The translations under genes were made by a program, and so were the position numbers. From the NCBI RefSeq assembly GCF_007997005.1, contig NZ_VOSL01000036.1:117925-181924 (forward strand): a stretch of DNA of 64,000 bases, in the 5' to 3' direction. The notes under the pieces were generated by a model. It saw only the letters and a list, made by a program, of their open reading frames with translations. It was not told the origin of the DNA and did no database searches. Below, piece by piece: positions 34,405 to 43,552 of this stretch (the first letter of the stretch is position 1; each line of letters opens with the position of its first letter). The DNA comes from Lujinxingia vulgaris. Lineage in GTDB: Bacteria > Myxococcota_A > Bradymonadia > Bradymonadales > Bradymonadaceae.

Positions 34405-35913
34405 TCAGCGGTGCGGCTCGGAGCGGCCGCCCAGGGTCTGCGTGACGCTTAAGAAAGCCACGTAGAAGAACCCGAACTGAAAGAGCATCAAAAAGGGCAG
34501 GCTGCCAAAGGGGTGGGCCGGATCGACGAGCACCACGTAGATGGCGTAGGTGAACCAGGCGCCCAGCGCGAACTCCAGGGCGGGCATGGCGTTGAGGCCG
34601 CCGCGGTAGATGCGCTTTGCCCAGGACTCACCGCGGCGCTCAATGGCGTATTTGGGGGTGCGCACAAAGGGGGTCTTATGGCCGATGAGCACCTCGACGA
34701 CGCCCTTGGCGTTGTTGAGCGAGACGCCGATGCCCAGACCCAGCACCGCCGGCATCATGCGGATGATCTCCAGCCGCGATCGCCCCACCTCGCGCTGGCT
34801 CACCCAGTAGAAGTAGCAGACCGAGAAGGTGGCGCTCAAAAAGATCGGAAGATCAAAGAGAAGCACCTCGTGCCAGCCCTGCTGCACGCGCACGAGCGTG
34901 GCCAGGGGCATGATCAGCGCCAGGATCACCATCAAAAAATAGGCGAGGTTGCCGGTGAGGTGGTGGATGGCCTCAAGTTTGATGGTGCGGGGAAGATCGG
35001 AGCGCAGCACGCGGGGCAGCACCTTAAAGGCGGTCTGCAAGGCGCCTTTGGACCAGCGGTGTTGCTGGCTCTTAAACGCGTTCATCTCCACGGGGAGCTC
35101 GCTGGCGACGGTGACATCGCGCAGAAAGCGAAAGCGCCAGCCGGCGAGCTGGGCGCGGTAGGAGAGATCGAGATCTTCGGTGAGGGTGTGATGCTCCCAG
35201 CCGCCGGCGTCTTCGATGGTCTGGCGGCGCCAGATGCCGGCGGTGCCGTTGAAGTTGAAGAAACGACCGGAGCGGTTGCGCGCGGTGTGCTCGAGCACAA
35301 AGTGGCCGTCGAGGAGCACGGCCTGGGCGCGGGTGAGCAGGCTGTAGTCGCGGTTGAGATAGTCCCAGCGCGCTTGCACCATGCCGATATCTGGCTCGGT
35401 GAAGTGGTCGATGGTCTGGCGCAGAAACTCGGGCTGCGGAATGAAGTCGGCGTCGAAGACCGCTACAAACTCCCCGCGCGCGCTCTTAAGCCCGGCCTCC
35501 AGGGCGCCGGCTTTGTAGCCGTGGCGGTCTTTACGGTGGAGAAGTTTGATGTCGACACCTTTTGCCTGCCAGTGCGCCACGCGGGCGCGGGCCAGCTCGG
35601 TGGTGTCGTCGGTGGAGTCGTCGAGGACCTGGATTTCGAGGCGATCAGCGGGGTAATCAAGCCGGCAGGTTGCGTCGATGAGGCGCTCGATGACGTAGCG
35701 CTCGTTGAAGGAGGGGAGCTGCACGGTGACCACCGGCAGCGACTCCGGCGCGAAGCGCCGGGCGGGCTCGGGATCGGGGCCGCTGGCGTGCTTGCGGTAC
35801 AGGCGTACGATGACGTAGCGGTGCGAGCCGTAAAACGAGAGGAGCAGGAGCACCGCGAAGTAGATCGCGAGCACGCTGAGCTCCCAGAGGTTGTAGTCTT
35901 GCAGGTGCGACAT
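34405..35913 (-). CDS. family 2 glycosyltransferase, cellulose-synthase-like
   Basis: 502 aa from ATG 35913. One N-terminal membrane segment ([20 protein letters not shown]). The GT-A core has [33 protein letters not shown] (the DxD metal site), [10 protein letters not shown] and QQHRWSKG (QxxRW). Four or so hydrophobic segments follow at the C-terminus. It resembles processive beta-glycan or glucomannan/CslA-like synthases. Polymer or lipid-linked sugar product unknown. It diverges from the UbiA-type prenyltransferase gene with 56 bp between, so the two might share regulation. Confidence 0.88.
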   Translation of the reverse strand: MSHLQDYNLWELSVLAIYFAVLLLLSFYGSHRYVIVRLYRKHASGPDPEPARRFAPESLPVVTVQLPSFNERYVIERLIDATCRLDYPADRLEIQVLDDSTDDTTELARARVAHWQAKGVDIKLLHRKDRHGYKAGALEAGLKSARGEFVAVFDADFIPQPEFLRQTIDHFTEPDIGMVQARWDYLNRDYSLLTRAQAVLLDGHFVLEHTARNRSGRFFNFNGTAGIWRRQTIEDAGGWEHHTLTEDLDLSYRAQLAGWRFRFLRDVTVASELPVEMNAFKSQQHRWSKGALQTAFKVLPRVLRSDLPRTIKLEAIHHLTGNLAYFLMVILALIMPLATLVRVQQGWHEVLLFDLPIFLSATFSVCYFYWVSQREVGRSRLEIIRMMPAVLGLGIGVSLNNAKGVVEVLIGHKTPFVRTPKYAIERRGESWAKRIYRGGLNAMPALEFALGAWFTYAIYVVLVDPAHPFGSLPFLMLFQFGFFYVAFLSVTQTLGGRSEPHR

Positions 35914-35969
35914 AAGATAGGGCTCTACGACAGGGCGAACGCGCCGGGGAAGAACTCCGGGGTGCATCT

Positions 35970-37001
35970 GTGGTAATGCAGGGCATTGATGTTCGGCGCG
36001 CGCGCGCGACCCAACGTGACTTAGCAGACCTGGACCCGATTGTGCCAGAGCAGAACCCATCGGCGGCGTTGGCCGCCCAACATCCGATCGAGCAGGTTGA
36101 GGCGCGCCCCTGGCGCGGGCTTTGGAAGAGTCTGCGCCCGCATCAGTGGGTCAAGAATGCCTTTGTGCTCGCGCCCCTCTTCTTTGCCAAGGCCTACACC
36201 GACCCGCTGCTCAGCGCCAAAGCGCTGGCCGCGGCGCTGCTCTTCTCGCTGGCGGCGGGCACGGTGTATCTGCTCAATGACCTGATGGACGTGGAGCGGG
36301 ACCGGGAGCATCCGGTCAAGCGGTATCGGCCGATCGCCTCGGGGCTTTTGCCGGAGGCGGTGGCCTGGCGGGCGCTGGTGGGGATCGGGGCGGTGGCGGC
36401 GGTGGGCTCGTATGTGCTCGCGCCGCTCTTTGCGGCGGCGGTGGGCACCTACCTGGTGATGAACCTGGCCTACTCGATGAAGTTGAAGCACTACGCCTTT
36501 GTCGACGTGGCCATCATCGCCACCGGCTTCGTGCTCCGCGTGCTCGCCGGGGCCGCAGCGGTCTCGGTGGTGGTCTCGGAGTGGCTTGTGGCCTGCACCT
36601 TTTTGCTGGCGCTTTACCTGGGGCTTGGAAAGCGGCGCCATGAGCTCGCGCTCTACTTGAGCGGCAGCGTGGAGCGCACGCGACGCGTGCTCGACAGCTA
36701 CCGGCTGGAGAACGTGGACTTCGGGATGCTGGTCTGCTCAGGTCTGACGACGGCGGCATACACGATCTACACCCTGACGGCGTCGTTGCCCGACCAGCCG
36801 CTTCGGGCGGTGGCCACGCCTTTTGCCAGCGTGTGGCTGCCGGTGACGATCCCGATGGTGGTGGTGGGGCTGGCGCGTTTCTTTCAGATCGTGCGTCGCG
36901 AGGATGCGCGAAGCCCCACCGAGATGATGCTGCGCGACAAACCTTTGGTGCTCAACATCGGGGTGTGGGCGGCGGTGATGGTGGTGCTGAGCGTGCTCTG
37001 A
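35970..37001 (+). CDS. UbiA-family prenyltransferase, decaprenyl-phosphate phosphoribosyltransferase-like
   Basis: 343 aa with about nine hydrophobic segments. The UbiA Asp motif is NDLMDVERDREHP, and the early RPHQWVKNAFVLAPLFFA and later YSMKLKHYAFVDVAIIA blocks match decaprenyl-phosphate phosphoribosyltransferase (DPPR synthase, UbiA subfamily). That enzyme transfers phosphoribose to a polyprenyl phosphate to begin arabinan-type sugar donor synthesis. No epimerase genes are nearby. ATG 35970 and 35976 are both possible. It diverges from a glycan synthase gene. Confidence 0.85.
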   Translation: MVMQGIDVRRARATQRDLADLDPIVPEQNPSAALAAQHPIEQVEARPWRGLWKSLRPHQWVKNAFVLAPLFFAKAYTDPLLSAKALAAALLFSLAAGTVYLLNDLMDVERDREHPVKRYRPIASGLLPEAVAWRALVGIGAVAAVGSYVLAPLFAAAVGTYLVMNLAYSMKLKHYAFVDVAIIATGFVLRVLAGAAAVSVVVSEWLVACTFLLALYLGLGKRRHELALYLSGSVERTRRVLDSYRLENVDFGMLVCSGLTTAAYTIYTLTASLPDQPLRAVATPFASVWLPVTIPMVVVGLARFFQIVRREDARSPTEMMLRDKPLVLNIGVWAAVMVVLSVL

Positions 37002-37127
37002 GCCCGGTGCGCTGCGACGACAACGTTACGAACAAGGGCGGGGGGATGACCGCGGGGCCGGTGAAGATCGGGCCCGTGTGTGTCGGCGTCGGTGTCGGCG
37101 TCCGGTGTGAGGGCTGGCATGCGGGCA

Positions 37128-37163
37128 TGAAAAAAGCCCCCTCCCGAGTTTCGGGAGGGGGCT
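37128..37163 (-). terminator. rho-independent terminator of the hup transcript
   Basis: AGCCCCCTCCCGA (37135-37147) pairs with TCGGGAGGGGGCT (37151-37163), a 13-bp stem with loop GTT. On the minus strand a T-run (complement of 37130-37134) follows. It lies beyond the hairpin element, so the element would be inside the hup mRNA. Confidence 0.85.
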
Positions 37164-37168
37164 CATTA

Positions 37169-37324
37169 CGCCGTGAGCTATCGTTGACGCTGTGTCTGCT
37201 GCATTGAGAGCACCGCGGGCTGCGTTGCAAAGCCTCGACGATGCTAAAGCATCGCCTGCGTTTTGCGCCTTGCCCGCGTCACTCTCAATTTCGCATCCAC
37301 CAGCGTCAACTTCTGCTCACAGCG
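37169..37324. repeat. 156-bp imperfect inverted repeat element (MITE-like or structured RNA)
   Basis: Two 76-nt arms (37169-37244 and 37249-37324) are separated by the loop TAAA. Perfect blocks include GTTGACGCTG/CAGCGTCAAC, ATTGAGAG/CTCTCAAT, CGCGGGC/GCCCGCG and CGATGC/GCATCG next to the loop. Mismatches and one shifted base interrupt the pairing. The match continues weakly outward to about 37164 and 37329. Base composition is less GC-rich than the surroundings. It lies in the 3' region of hup, before its terminator. Confidence 0.8.
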
Positions 37325-37396
37325 TAGTAAGATCTCTATGCAGGCCGCGCGGCTTCGCCGATGGCGAGGTGCTCGGTCTGGCTCAAGGTGCTGGTC

Positions 37397-37690
37397 TTAC
37401 TTGTCGTTGACCAGGTCCTTGAGGTGGGGCGCCGGCTTGAAGCCCACCGAGTAGGACGCCGGAATCTTGATGGTCTTGCCGGTGCGCGGGTTGCGGCCTT
37501 CGCGCGCTTTGCGGTGCTTGACGCTGAAGGTGCCGAAGTTGGGGTAGGAGAAACGCTCATCTTCTTTGATGGTCGTGGAGACCGTGTCAAAGAGGATGTC
37601 GATGAGCTCACCGGTGTCTTTCTTGGTGAGTTCAATGCCTTTCTCGGCAGCAGCAGCGTTAACGGCGTTGATCAGATCGGACTTCGTCAT
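37397..37690 (-). CDS. HU-family DNA-binding protein
   Basis: 97 aa from ATG 37690, with AAGGGGAT upstream. The N-terminal MTKSDLINAVNAAAAEKGI, the core RFSYPNFGTFSVKHRK and the arm GRNPRTGKTIKIPAS match HU; the end FKPAPHLKDLVNDK is HU-like rather than IHF-like. Histone-like, bends and compacts DNA as a dimer. It has its own strong promoter (37821-37849), a ~124-nt leader, and an unusual hairpin element after the stop. Confidence 0.93.
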   Translation of the reverse strand: MTKSDLINAVNAAAAEKGIELTKKDTGELIDILFDTVSTTIKEDERFSYPNFGTFSVKHRKAREGRNPRTGKTIKIPASYSVGFKPAPHLKDLVNDK

Positions 37691-37820
37691 GGTGATCCCC
37701 TTAAAACAGAAATTAAGGTGAGAACGTGGCTTAAACCATTCCAACCCAGGTTCAACTCGCGAAACAAAAGGATGCGGGTTGAGTGAGTATCCATGGACTT
37801 CGGACTGCGAATCGTGGCCG

Positions 37821-37849
37821 AGAATAGGGCTGGCCGGATCGCGTGTCAA
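37821..37849 (-). promoter_or_regulatory. sigma-70 promoter of the HU gene
   Basis: Minus strand: TTGACA (complement of 37844-37849), 17-bp spacer, TATTCT (complement of 37821-37826). Near-consensus, with an expected start site near 37814. Confidence 0.8.
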
Positions 37850-37927
37850 TCCTTATTTACGCGCAATCTGGCAATTTGCAAGGCCTTTTTAGCGCGAGAA
37901 TAGGGGCTGAGATGCGATCGAGACCGC

Positions 37928-38764
37928 TCAGACCTGCTGAAAACGATCGAGTTGAAGGATCTGGCGGGCCTGAGCCGGGGTGGCCAGAGGGCGATCTGCG
38001 GCTGCGGCGAGCTCGGCGACGCGCTCGACGAGCTCATAGGAGCCTTTGGCCAGCACGCCGCGGGAGAGGTAGATGTTGTCTTCGAGGCCCACACGTACGT
38101 GGCCGCCCATGGCGATGGCCAGCTCGGCCAGCGGGAGTTGGTGGCGGCCGATGCCGGCGACCGACCAGGTGGCGTCGTCGGGGAGCATCTCGACGAGAAA
38201 GCGCAGGTTTTCGGGGCGTGCGCCCATGGCGCCGGGCACGCCGAGCACGAAGTCGAAGTGCAGAGGCGCGGTGACGACGCCCTCTTTGAGGAGGTTGAGA
38301 GCGGTGTCGACCATGCCGGTATCAAAGACCTCGATCTCGGGGACGATACCCAGCTCGCGCTGGCGCGAGGCGATCTGGCGGATCATCGGCAGAGAGTTCA
38401 TGAAGACGTCGTCGCCGAAGTTGACCGTGCCGGTGGTGAGCGTGGCCATGTCGGGCTTGAGATCGAGGCCTTCGATGCGTTCGTCGACGCTCATCCAGAC
38501 CGCTCCACCGGTGGAGAACTGCACCAGGGCGTCGGTGCGCTGACGGGTCTCGTTGAGGATCGTCTCAAAGGTGGCGCGATCCTGAGTCGGCGTGCCGTCG
38601 TCGAGGCGGCCGTGCACATGCACCATGGCTGCGCCGGCCTGGCGGCAGCGGGCAGCCTCCTCGGCGATCTCCACCGGGGTGTAGGGCACATGCGGGGTGT
38701 GCTCGCGCATCACCTCGGCGCCCACGACGGCGGCGGTGATGATCAGGGGTGTGGGCTCAGTCAT
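37928..38764 (-). CDS. kce: 3-keto-5-aminohexanoate cleavage enzyme family (BKACE)
   Basis: 278 aa. Family blocks: PLIITAAVVGAEV, VHVHGRLDDGTPTQD, FSTGG, DMATLTTGTVNFGDDVF, EIEVFDTGMVD and HVRVGLEDNIY, with the His-x-His metal site in VHVHGR. In lysine fermentation Kce condenses 3-keto-5-aminohexanoate with acetyl-CoA to give acetoacetate and 3-aminobutyryl-CoA. The family (DUF849) has other substrates, but the next upstream gene encodes the following enzyme (kal), which supports this role. The two are 30 bp apart on one strand. Confidence 0.88.
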   Translation of the reverse strand: MTEPTPLIITAAVVGAEVMREHTPHVPYTPVEIAEEAARCRQAGAAMVHVHGRLDDGTPTQDRATFETILNETRQRTDALVQFSTGGAVWMSVDERIEGLDLKPDMATLTTGTVNFGDDVFMNSLPMIRQIASRQRELGIVPEIEVFDTGMVDTALNLLKEGVVTAPLHFDFVLGVPGAMGARPENLRFLVEMLPDDATWSVAGIGRHQLPLAELAIAMGGHVRVGLEDNIYLSRGVLAKGSYELVERVAELAAAADRPLATPAQARQILQLDRFQQV

Positions 38765-38794
38765 GATGGGCTCGTCGTTGAGAGGGGCAGAGGT

Positions 38795-39187
38795 TCAGCG
38801 GCGTTGGCGGGCGACGGGGACCACGCAGGTTCCGGAGGCGCGGCAGACGACGATGGGCTCGTCGAGCACCTCGGCCTCGGCGGGGTTGTCGGGGTTGCCG
38901 GTGAGCTGAATGACCTTGCGAGCTTCAAACTGCATCTTGCGGCTGGATTTGCCCACGTGGGTGATGCTTCCGACCGCCTCGATGTAGTCGCCGGCCTGGA
39001 CCGGGGCCAGAAACTCGACGGCGTCGTAGGCGCGGAAGAGGCCCTCGTCGCCGTCGTGTCGAATGAGCAGCTCGGTGGCCACGTCGCCAAAGAGTTTGAG
39101 CATCATCGCGCCGTCGACAAGATCGCCGGCGTAGTGAACCTGCTCCATGCCGATGCGCATGCGGATCATCACCTCGGAGGTGCTCAT
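38795..39187 (-). CDS. kal: 3-aminobutyryl-CoA ammonia-lyase
   Basis: 130 aa hotdog-fold protein. GGAG 7 nt before ATG 39187 supports this start. Blocks such as [42 protein letters not shown] and [15 protein letters not shown] match Kal, which removes ammonia from 3-aminobutyryl-CoA to crotonyl-CoA in lysine degradation. It is upstream of kce in the same operon. Lysine aminomutase (kamA, kamDE) and kdd genes are not in the window. Confidence 0.85.
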   Translation of the reverse strand: MSTSEVMIRMRIGMEQVHYAGDLVDGAMMLKLFGDVATELLIRHDGDEGLFRAYDAVEFLAPVQAGDYIEAVGSITHVGKSSRKMQFEARKVIQLTGNPDNPAEAEVLDEPIVVCRASGTCVVPVARQRR

Positions 39188-39249
39188 AGAAGACTCCATC
39201 ACGTTAAGGGGGGCAGTCAGTCAGCGAGATCAGGGTGCGCCAAGAAACG

Positions 39250-39290
39250 ACGCGGGCGCCGCTCCCGCACAGGGGAGGGCGCCCGAATCA
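39250..39290 (-). terminator. GC-rich hairpin downstream of the first HYDIN-like lipoprotein gene
   Basis: CGGGCGCC (39253-39260) pairs with GGCGCCCG (39278-39285), with an inner CTCC/GGAG stem. On the minus strand a weak T-rich stretch follows. It lies ~45 bp after the 39332 stop. Confidence 0.4.
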
Positions 39291-39331
39291 TGGCCAGCAC
39301 GCTTGCCGAAGGCAAGCGCGTTTGGTCGGTA

Positions 39332-41266
39332 TTAGCGCAAAGCCGTCTGAATGAACTCGTCGCGCACGAAGACCGTGGGCGGATTGCTCCAGAGGATGCC
39401 ACCAACGTACCAGAACTGCTTGGCCTGGGTCAGGGGCTTGTCGCGGTACTCGTACACGAGCTGCTGGCTGATGTAGTAGCGCACGGTGGCCAGCGAGGTG
39501 CCGTTTCCACGGTCGCTGTAGTAGTGCACGCCGACCGAGTAGGCCAGGCCTTCGCCCGGATCGTTGTGGTTGACGTTCTCAGGAGCGACGCCCCAGAGGT
39601 CGTCGATGTCGAGCGAGGCGCCGAACGCGCGGGTGTTGTTGTACCAGACCGCCTGGTTGCCGCCCCAGGTGCCGGTGGGGCTGAGGTAGTGCAGGTCAAG
39701 GTCGGTGCCGGCACTACCGCGACGCGGCTGGGGTACGTTAGGAATCGTCCAGGTCAACTGGATGTGGATGTCGTCTTCGGGCACGGCGTTGATGCGCACG
39801 ATGTCGGACTCGCAGGCGGCCATGCCGAGCTCGTCGTAGACGACCAGCTCCACCTCGTAGGTGCCGGCGATGTCGAGCCAGAGGGTGGGCTGGGCGTTGG
39901 CCGAGGAGGGCTGCAACTGCGAGAGCGAGCCGACCGGGCGCGAGATCACGCTCCACTCGTAGGTGACGTTGGTGCCGTCGGGGTCGGAGGAGTCCGAGCC
40001 GTTGAGCTGGATGGTCTCGAGAGGGCTGGCGGCGAGCTCTTCCTGGTAGCGGTTGGAGCCCTGGATGGCGGCGGTGGCCACGGCAATGGGGCAGACCGAG
40101 TCGGAGCCCTGACCCATCAGTGGAATCTCCAGCACCGACTTGGCCGGGTCATCCGAGAGGATGCGAAGCTCGCCCTCGTGGGTGGTGATCTCATCGGGGG
40201 TGTAGGTGAGCACGAAGTTGGCCGACTCACGGGGCAGAAGCGTGATGGGCAGCTCCGGAAGACTCTCAGCGCGCAGGCTGAAGGTGCCGCCGCCATCATC
40301 GTTGAGCGCGATCTCGCTGACGTTGAGCTCGGAACCCGGCGAGCAGTTGCTGATGGTGATGGTGCGGTTGGTGGCGCGATCAAGGGTGGCGATGTTGAAG
40401 TCGATGCCGTCCTCGTCGGTCACGGCGATGCAGGCCGAGCCGCTGTTGCCGTTGAGGTTGATGCGGAACTCCTCACGGCTGGGATCGTTGCTGTAGATGG
40501 TGAGCTCACCGGTGGTGGGATCGTCGGTGGCCGGGTTGAACCATACGCGCATCTCGAAGGACTCGTCGGGGGCGAGCTCGGAGGGGAACTCGCTGGTGTC
40601 CTGCTCCGGGGGAGGCAGCACACCGTCGCCGTCGCGCGGCCCGGGGAAGGAGACGCGGAACTCGCTGTTACCGCTGACCACAATGTCGTTGATGAGAAGG
40701 GGCGCCTGGCCAATGTTGGCCACCTGAGCCAGCTTCCACTCTTCAGAGCCCGCGGGCACGCGGGGGAAGCTGATGGTGGGCGGCGAGAAGAGCTCGGGGT
40801 TGAGGCCCTGGGTCTGGATGTTGACATCGACGGTGCCCTGGTTGCCCACCGAGGTGTCGTTGGTGACCAGGCGCAGGATGCCGCCGTAGGCGATGGGCTG
40901 CTCGGGACGGTAGATCAGCTGGAAGTCGACTTCGGAGTTCGGCGCGACTTCGAGGGTGCCTTCGGGCCAGTTGTTGCCGGGGTAGAAGGCGTCGATCGAA
41001 GCGCTGCCACTCTGCAGGATCTCGATGCTCGTGATGCGCAGGGGGCCTGCGCCGCTGTTACCGATGACGATCGTCTCGGCGATCTCCTCGCCCAACGCGA
41101 TCTGCTGGAAAGAGATGGGGTTGGGGTTCAGCGAGAACGCCGCGGGATCACCGCTGGAGATGCCCTCATCTCCGCAGGCGGCGGTGCCGACGACAAAGAG
41201 TAAGGCCAGCGCCAGCAGCAGCAGGTTCTTGCCGTCGCGCAAGTAGGAGGGGGAGGGTCGCTTCAT
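39332..41266 (-). CDS. HYDIN-like (choice-of-anchor D) lipoprotein with PKD-like and YfaP-like domains, copy 1
   Basis: 644 aa from ATG 41266 (AAGGACG upstream). Lipobox TAAC. Three to four Ig-like ASPM/SPD-2/HYDIN repeats with the SNDPSRE/SDDPAKS turn follow: ISFQQIALGEE..., LVTNDTSVGNQG, IYSNDPSREEFRINLNG, ILSDDPAKSVLEIPLMG. Then a PKD-like domain (GSDSSDPDGTNVTYEWSV) and a C-terminal domain with LDLHYLSPTGTWGG and PENVNHNDP, which resembles DUF2135/YfaP. Anchored in the envelope; likely a binding or structural role. First in transcription order downstream of copies 2 and 3, and the most diverged of the three tandem paralogues. Confidence 0.85.
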   Translation of the reverse strand: MKRPSPSYLRDGKNLLLLALALLFVVGTAACGDEGISSGDPAAFSLNPNPISFQQIALGEEIAETIVIGNSGAGPLRITSIEILQSGSASIDAFYPGNNWPEGTLEVAPNSEVDFQLIYRPEQPIAYGGILRLVTNDTSVGNQGTVDVNIQTQGLNPELFSPPTISFPRVPAGSEEWKLAQVANIGQAPLLINDIVVSGNSEFRVSFPGPRDGDGVLPPPEQDTSEFPSELAPDESFEMRVWFNPATDDPTTGELTIYSNDPSREEFRINLNGNSGSACIAVTDEDGIDFNIATLDRATNRTITISNCSPGSELNVSEIALNDDGGGTFSLRAESLPELPITLLPRESANFVLTYTPDEITTHEGELRILSDDPAKSVLEIPLMGQGSDSVCPIAVATAAIQGSNRYQEELAASPLETIQLNGSDSSDPDGTNVTYEWSVISRPVGSLSQLQPSSANAQPTLWLDIAGTYEVELVVYDELGMAACESDIVRINAVPEDDIHIQLTWTIPNVPQPRRGSAGTDLDLHYLSPTGTWGGNQAVWYNNTRAFGASLDIDDLWGVAPENVNHNDPGEGLAYSVGVHYYSDRGNGTSLATVRYYISQQLVYEYRDKPLTQAKQFWYVGGILWSNPPTVFVRDEFIQTALR

Positions 41267-41575
41267 GGTGGTCGTCCTTCGTTCGTATTGATGCGGCGTT
41301 ATCGCCGGCACACATAAGCCAGGCCGTCATCGGATGAGGAGGAGGCCGGAGCACATCGCAGCCATGCAAACCTGAGTCAGGGGCGAAACTATAGGCAGAG
41401 CTTGAGCTTGCGTCAATCTTCGGGGGAATGAATTTGGATTCATTTCGGGGTGAGGATCGTCATCCTGATGACGTGGAATGAACGATCTTCTTCGCACGAA
41501 AAAGCCGGAGTCGTCGACTCCGGCTTTTTTTGTGACACCGCTTTATGGCACCGCCACACTACTCTTCAATAAAAC
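41267..41575. other. 309-bp spacer between paralogues 1 and 2
   Basis: Contains the terminator of copy 2 and, presumably, the promoter of copy 1; no gene is seen. Confidence 0.5.
41502..41531 (-). terminator. rho-independent terminator after HYDIN-like copy 2
   Basis: AGCCGGAGTC (41503-41512) pairs with GACTCCGGCT (41516-41525). T-runs flank both sides, so it may work in both directions. It is 45 bp beyond the copy 2 stop. Confidence 0.85.
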
Positions 41576-43552
41576 CTATCGCCCGGGGAACCCTTCTATG
41601 AGTTCGTCGAACACGGTGATGTCGAACTCGGGGATCGCGATATCAGCCACATGCCAGAATTCGCACCGCTGGTTCATGCGTCGGGTAAATTGCTGTGCAA
41701 GGGTGCCGCCCATATAAATGTTGATGTGTGCGTCGACCGGGCTGTTGTTTTCGCAGATGTCGGGACTTGCCGTGTAATAAAAGACGCCAACGGAATACGT
41801 TCCCGTCACCGCGTCATCGTGATTGACGTTTTCGGGGCCCCCGCAGGGCCAGGTCCAGCACGTGTCATCATGATCGAGGCTCACGGTGCTGCCGTCGTTC
41901 CAGGCGGGGTTACGGTTGGCGTAATAGACGTCCCAGGGGCGCGTGTTCCAGCCGTCAGCGTTCTCGACGTTAAGGTAGTGGAGATCCATGTCGGCACCTT
42001 CTCCGGTGGGCATCTCCCAGGCCAGCTCCACCCAGATGTCGCCGCCGGGGACGACGTCGATGAAGAGCTCGGAGGGCTCGCAGGAAGTCAGCCCGGCACC
42101 GTCGTAGACGGTGAGCTCGACGACGTAGCGGCCGGCGTAGGGGAGCCAGAGAGAAGGAGACTCGGAGGTGATGGAGGGCGAGATCTGGGTCTGGGCGCTG
42201 AGCGGCTTATCGCGCAGCGACCACTCGTAGGTGACCTGGGTGCCGTCGGGATCGTCGGAGAGGCTGGCGTCGAGCTCGATGGTGGCCAGGGGGCTGGCAA
42301 CGATGCCTTCGGAGGCGTCGAACCAGCGGCTGGTGCCCTGGACGCGGGCGCGAGCACGGGCGTTGGGGCAGGTCAAGAGCGAGCCCTGACCGACGACATC
42401 GACGTAGGTGCTCTGGCGAGCGGCGTCGTTACTGGTGATCTTGAGGACGCCCTCATTGAGGACTTCTTCAAGGGGGGCGTAGGTGAGCACGAAGTTGGCG
42501 CTCTCGCGGGGGCCGATTCTGGCGAATTCACCGTCGACGAGGTTTCCCGGGAGGCTGGATTCGACCACGTCGAAGACGCCGGCGTCGTCTTCAAACTCAA
42601 TGCCGGTGATGAGCAGTTCGGCGATGGCGCTGCAGTTGCTTACGGTGACGGTGCGGCGCGCGATGTTGTCGATGGAGGCCTGGCCGAAGTTGATCTCGTC
42701 GTCGACCTCCATGCAGGGGGCGTCGCTGTTGGCCGAGATGAGCACTTTGGTGCGTGGGGAGGACTCGTCGTTGCTCTCGATGGTGATCTCGGCGGTGCGG
42801 AACTCCGAGCTGGTGGGCAGGAAGATCACGCGGACCATTGCAGACTCACCGGGAAGAATGACGTCGGGGGCCACGGTGGTGTCGTTGGCGCGGTCGGGGA
42901 ATTGACCTTCTTCTTCCTCGCCGGTGGGCTGGGGGAAGGTGATGGAGAAGTCGGGGTGGCCGTCGAGCTCGATGGAGTCGATCTCCAGCGGGGCGTAGCC
43001 GATGTTGGCGATCTCGGTGATGCGCCAGTCTTCGGAACCTTCGGGGGTGCGGGCGAAGGTGACAATCTCGGGGGTGAAGATCTGGGGGGAGGGGGCATCG
43101 GCGTTGAGCGCCACGTCGAAGGATTCGCGGTCCGGGTCGTTGGTGCTCATGTTGAGCACACCGCTGGAGGCCACGACGGCGGAGGGGGCGTACTCCACGT
43201 AGACTTCCGCGAGCTCTCCGGGGGCGAGCTCCAGCGAGGAGGGGCTGTCGTCCGCGACGCTGAAGGCCGAGGAGGTCTCGCCAAGGATGCGGAAGTTGTC
43301 GACGGTGAGGGTGGCAGCGCCGGTGTTCTCGATGGTGATGAGCTCGGCGATGGAGTCGCCAATGGCCACCTGCTCGAAGTTGAGCGAGGTGGGGTTGACG
43401 GTGAGGGTAGCCGCGTCGGTGCTGGAGATCTGTCCACCGCCATCGCCGTCGTCGTTGCAGGCGAAGAGCGCGAAGGAGAGGAGAAGGCTTAAGAGCAGCG
43501 TCAGGCCGGGGGGGCGTGAGAAGCGGCGTGTGGGAAGCATGGATGTATCCAT
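41576..43552 (-). CDS. HYDIN-like (choice-of-anchor D) lipoprotein, copy 2
   Basis: 658 aa from ATG 43552 (an ATG 12 bp downstream is also possible). Lipobox ALFAC. Same architecture as copy 1: Ig-like HYDIN repeats with SNDPDRES, SNDESSPR and SNDAARQ turns, a PKD-like domain (LSDDPDGTQVTYEWSLRD) and a C-terminal YfaP-like domain with DMDLHYLNVENADG, DHDDTCWTWPCGGPENVNHDD. Its nucleotide sequence is nearly identical to copy 3 over long stretches, so the duplication is recent or maintained by gene conversion. Copy 2 has two extra cysteine-containing inserts in the C-terminal domain. Function unknown. Confidence 0.85.
   Translation of the reverse strand: MDTSMLPTRRFSRPPGLTLLLSLLLSFALFACNDDGDGGGQISSTDAATLTVNPTSLNFEQVAIGDSIAELITIENTGAATLTVDNFRILGETSSAFSVADDSPSSLELAPGELAEVYVEYAPSAVVASSGVLNMSTNDPDRESFDVALNADAPSPQIFTPEIVTFARTPEGSEDWRITEIANIGYAPLEIDSIELDGHPDFSITFPQPTGEEEEGQFPDRANDTTVAPDVILPGESAMVRVIFLPTSSEFRTAEITIESNDESSPRTKVLISANSDAPCMEVDDEINFGQASIDNIARRTVTVSNCSAIAELLITGIEFEDDAGVFDVVESSLPGNLVDGEFARIGPRESANFVLTYAPLEEVLNEGVLKITSNDAARQSTYVDVVGQGSLLTCPNARARARVQGTSRWFDASEGIVASPLATIELDASLSDDPDGTQVTYEWSLRDKPLSAQTQISPSITSESPSLWLPYAGRYVVELTVYDGAGLTSCEPSELFIDVVPGGDIWVELAWEMPTGEGADMDLHYLNVENADGWNTRPWDVYYANRNPAWNDGSTVSLDHDDTCWTWPCGGPENVNHDDAVTGTYSVGVFYYTASPDICENNSPVDAHINIYMGGTLAQQFTRRMNQRCEFWHVADIAIPEFDITVFDELIEGFPGR

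Larger units (their letters stand above)
37002..37396. other. 395-bp spacer between convergent genes, holding a terminator and a hairpin element
   Basis: Contains the hup terminator (37128-37163) and the 156-bp inverted element (37169-37324). A short 12-bp-period GTGTCGGCGTCG-type tract occurs at ~37078-37105. No gene is supported. Confidence 0.6.
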
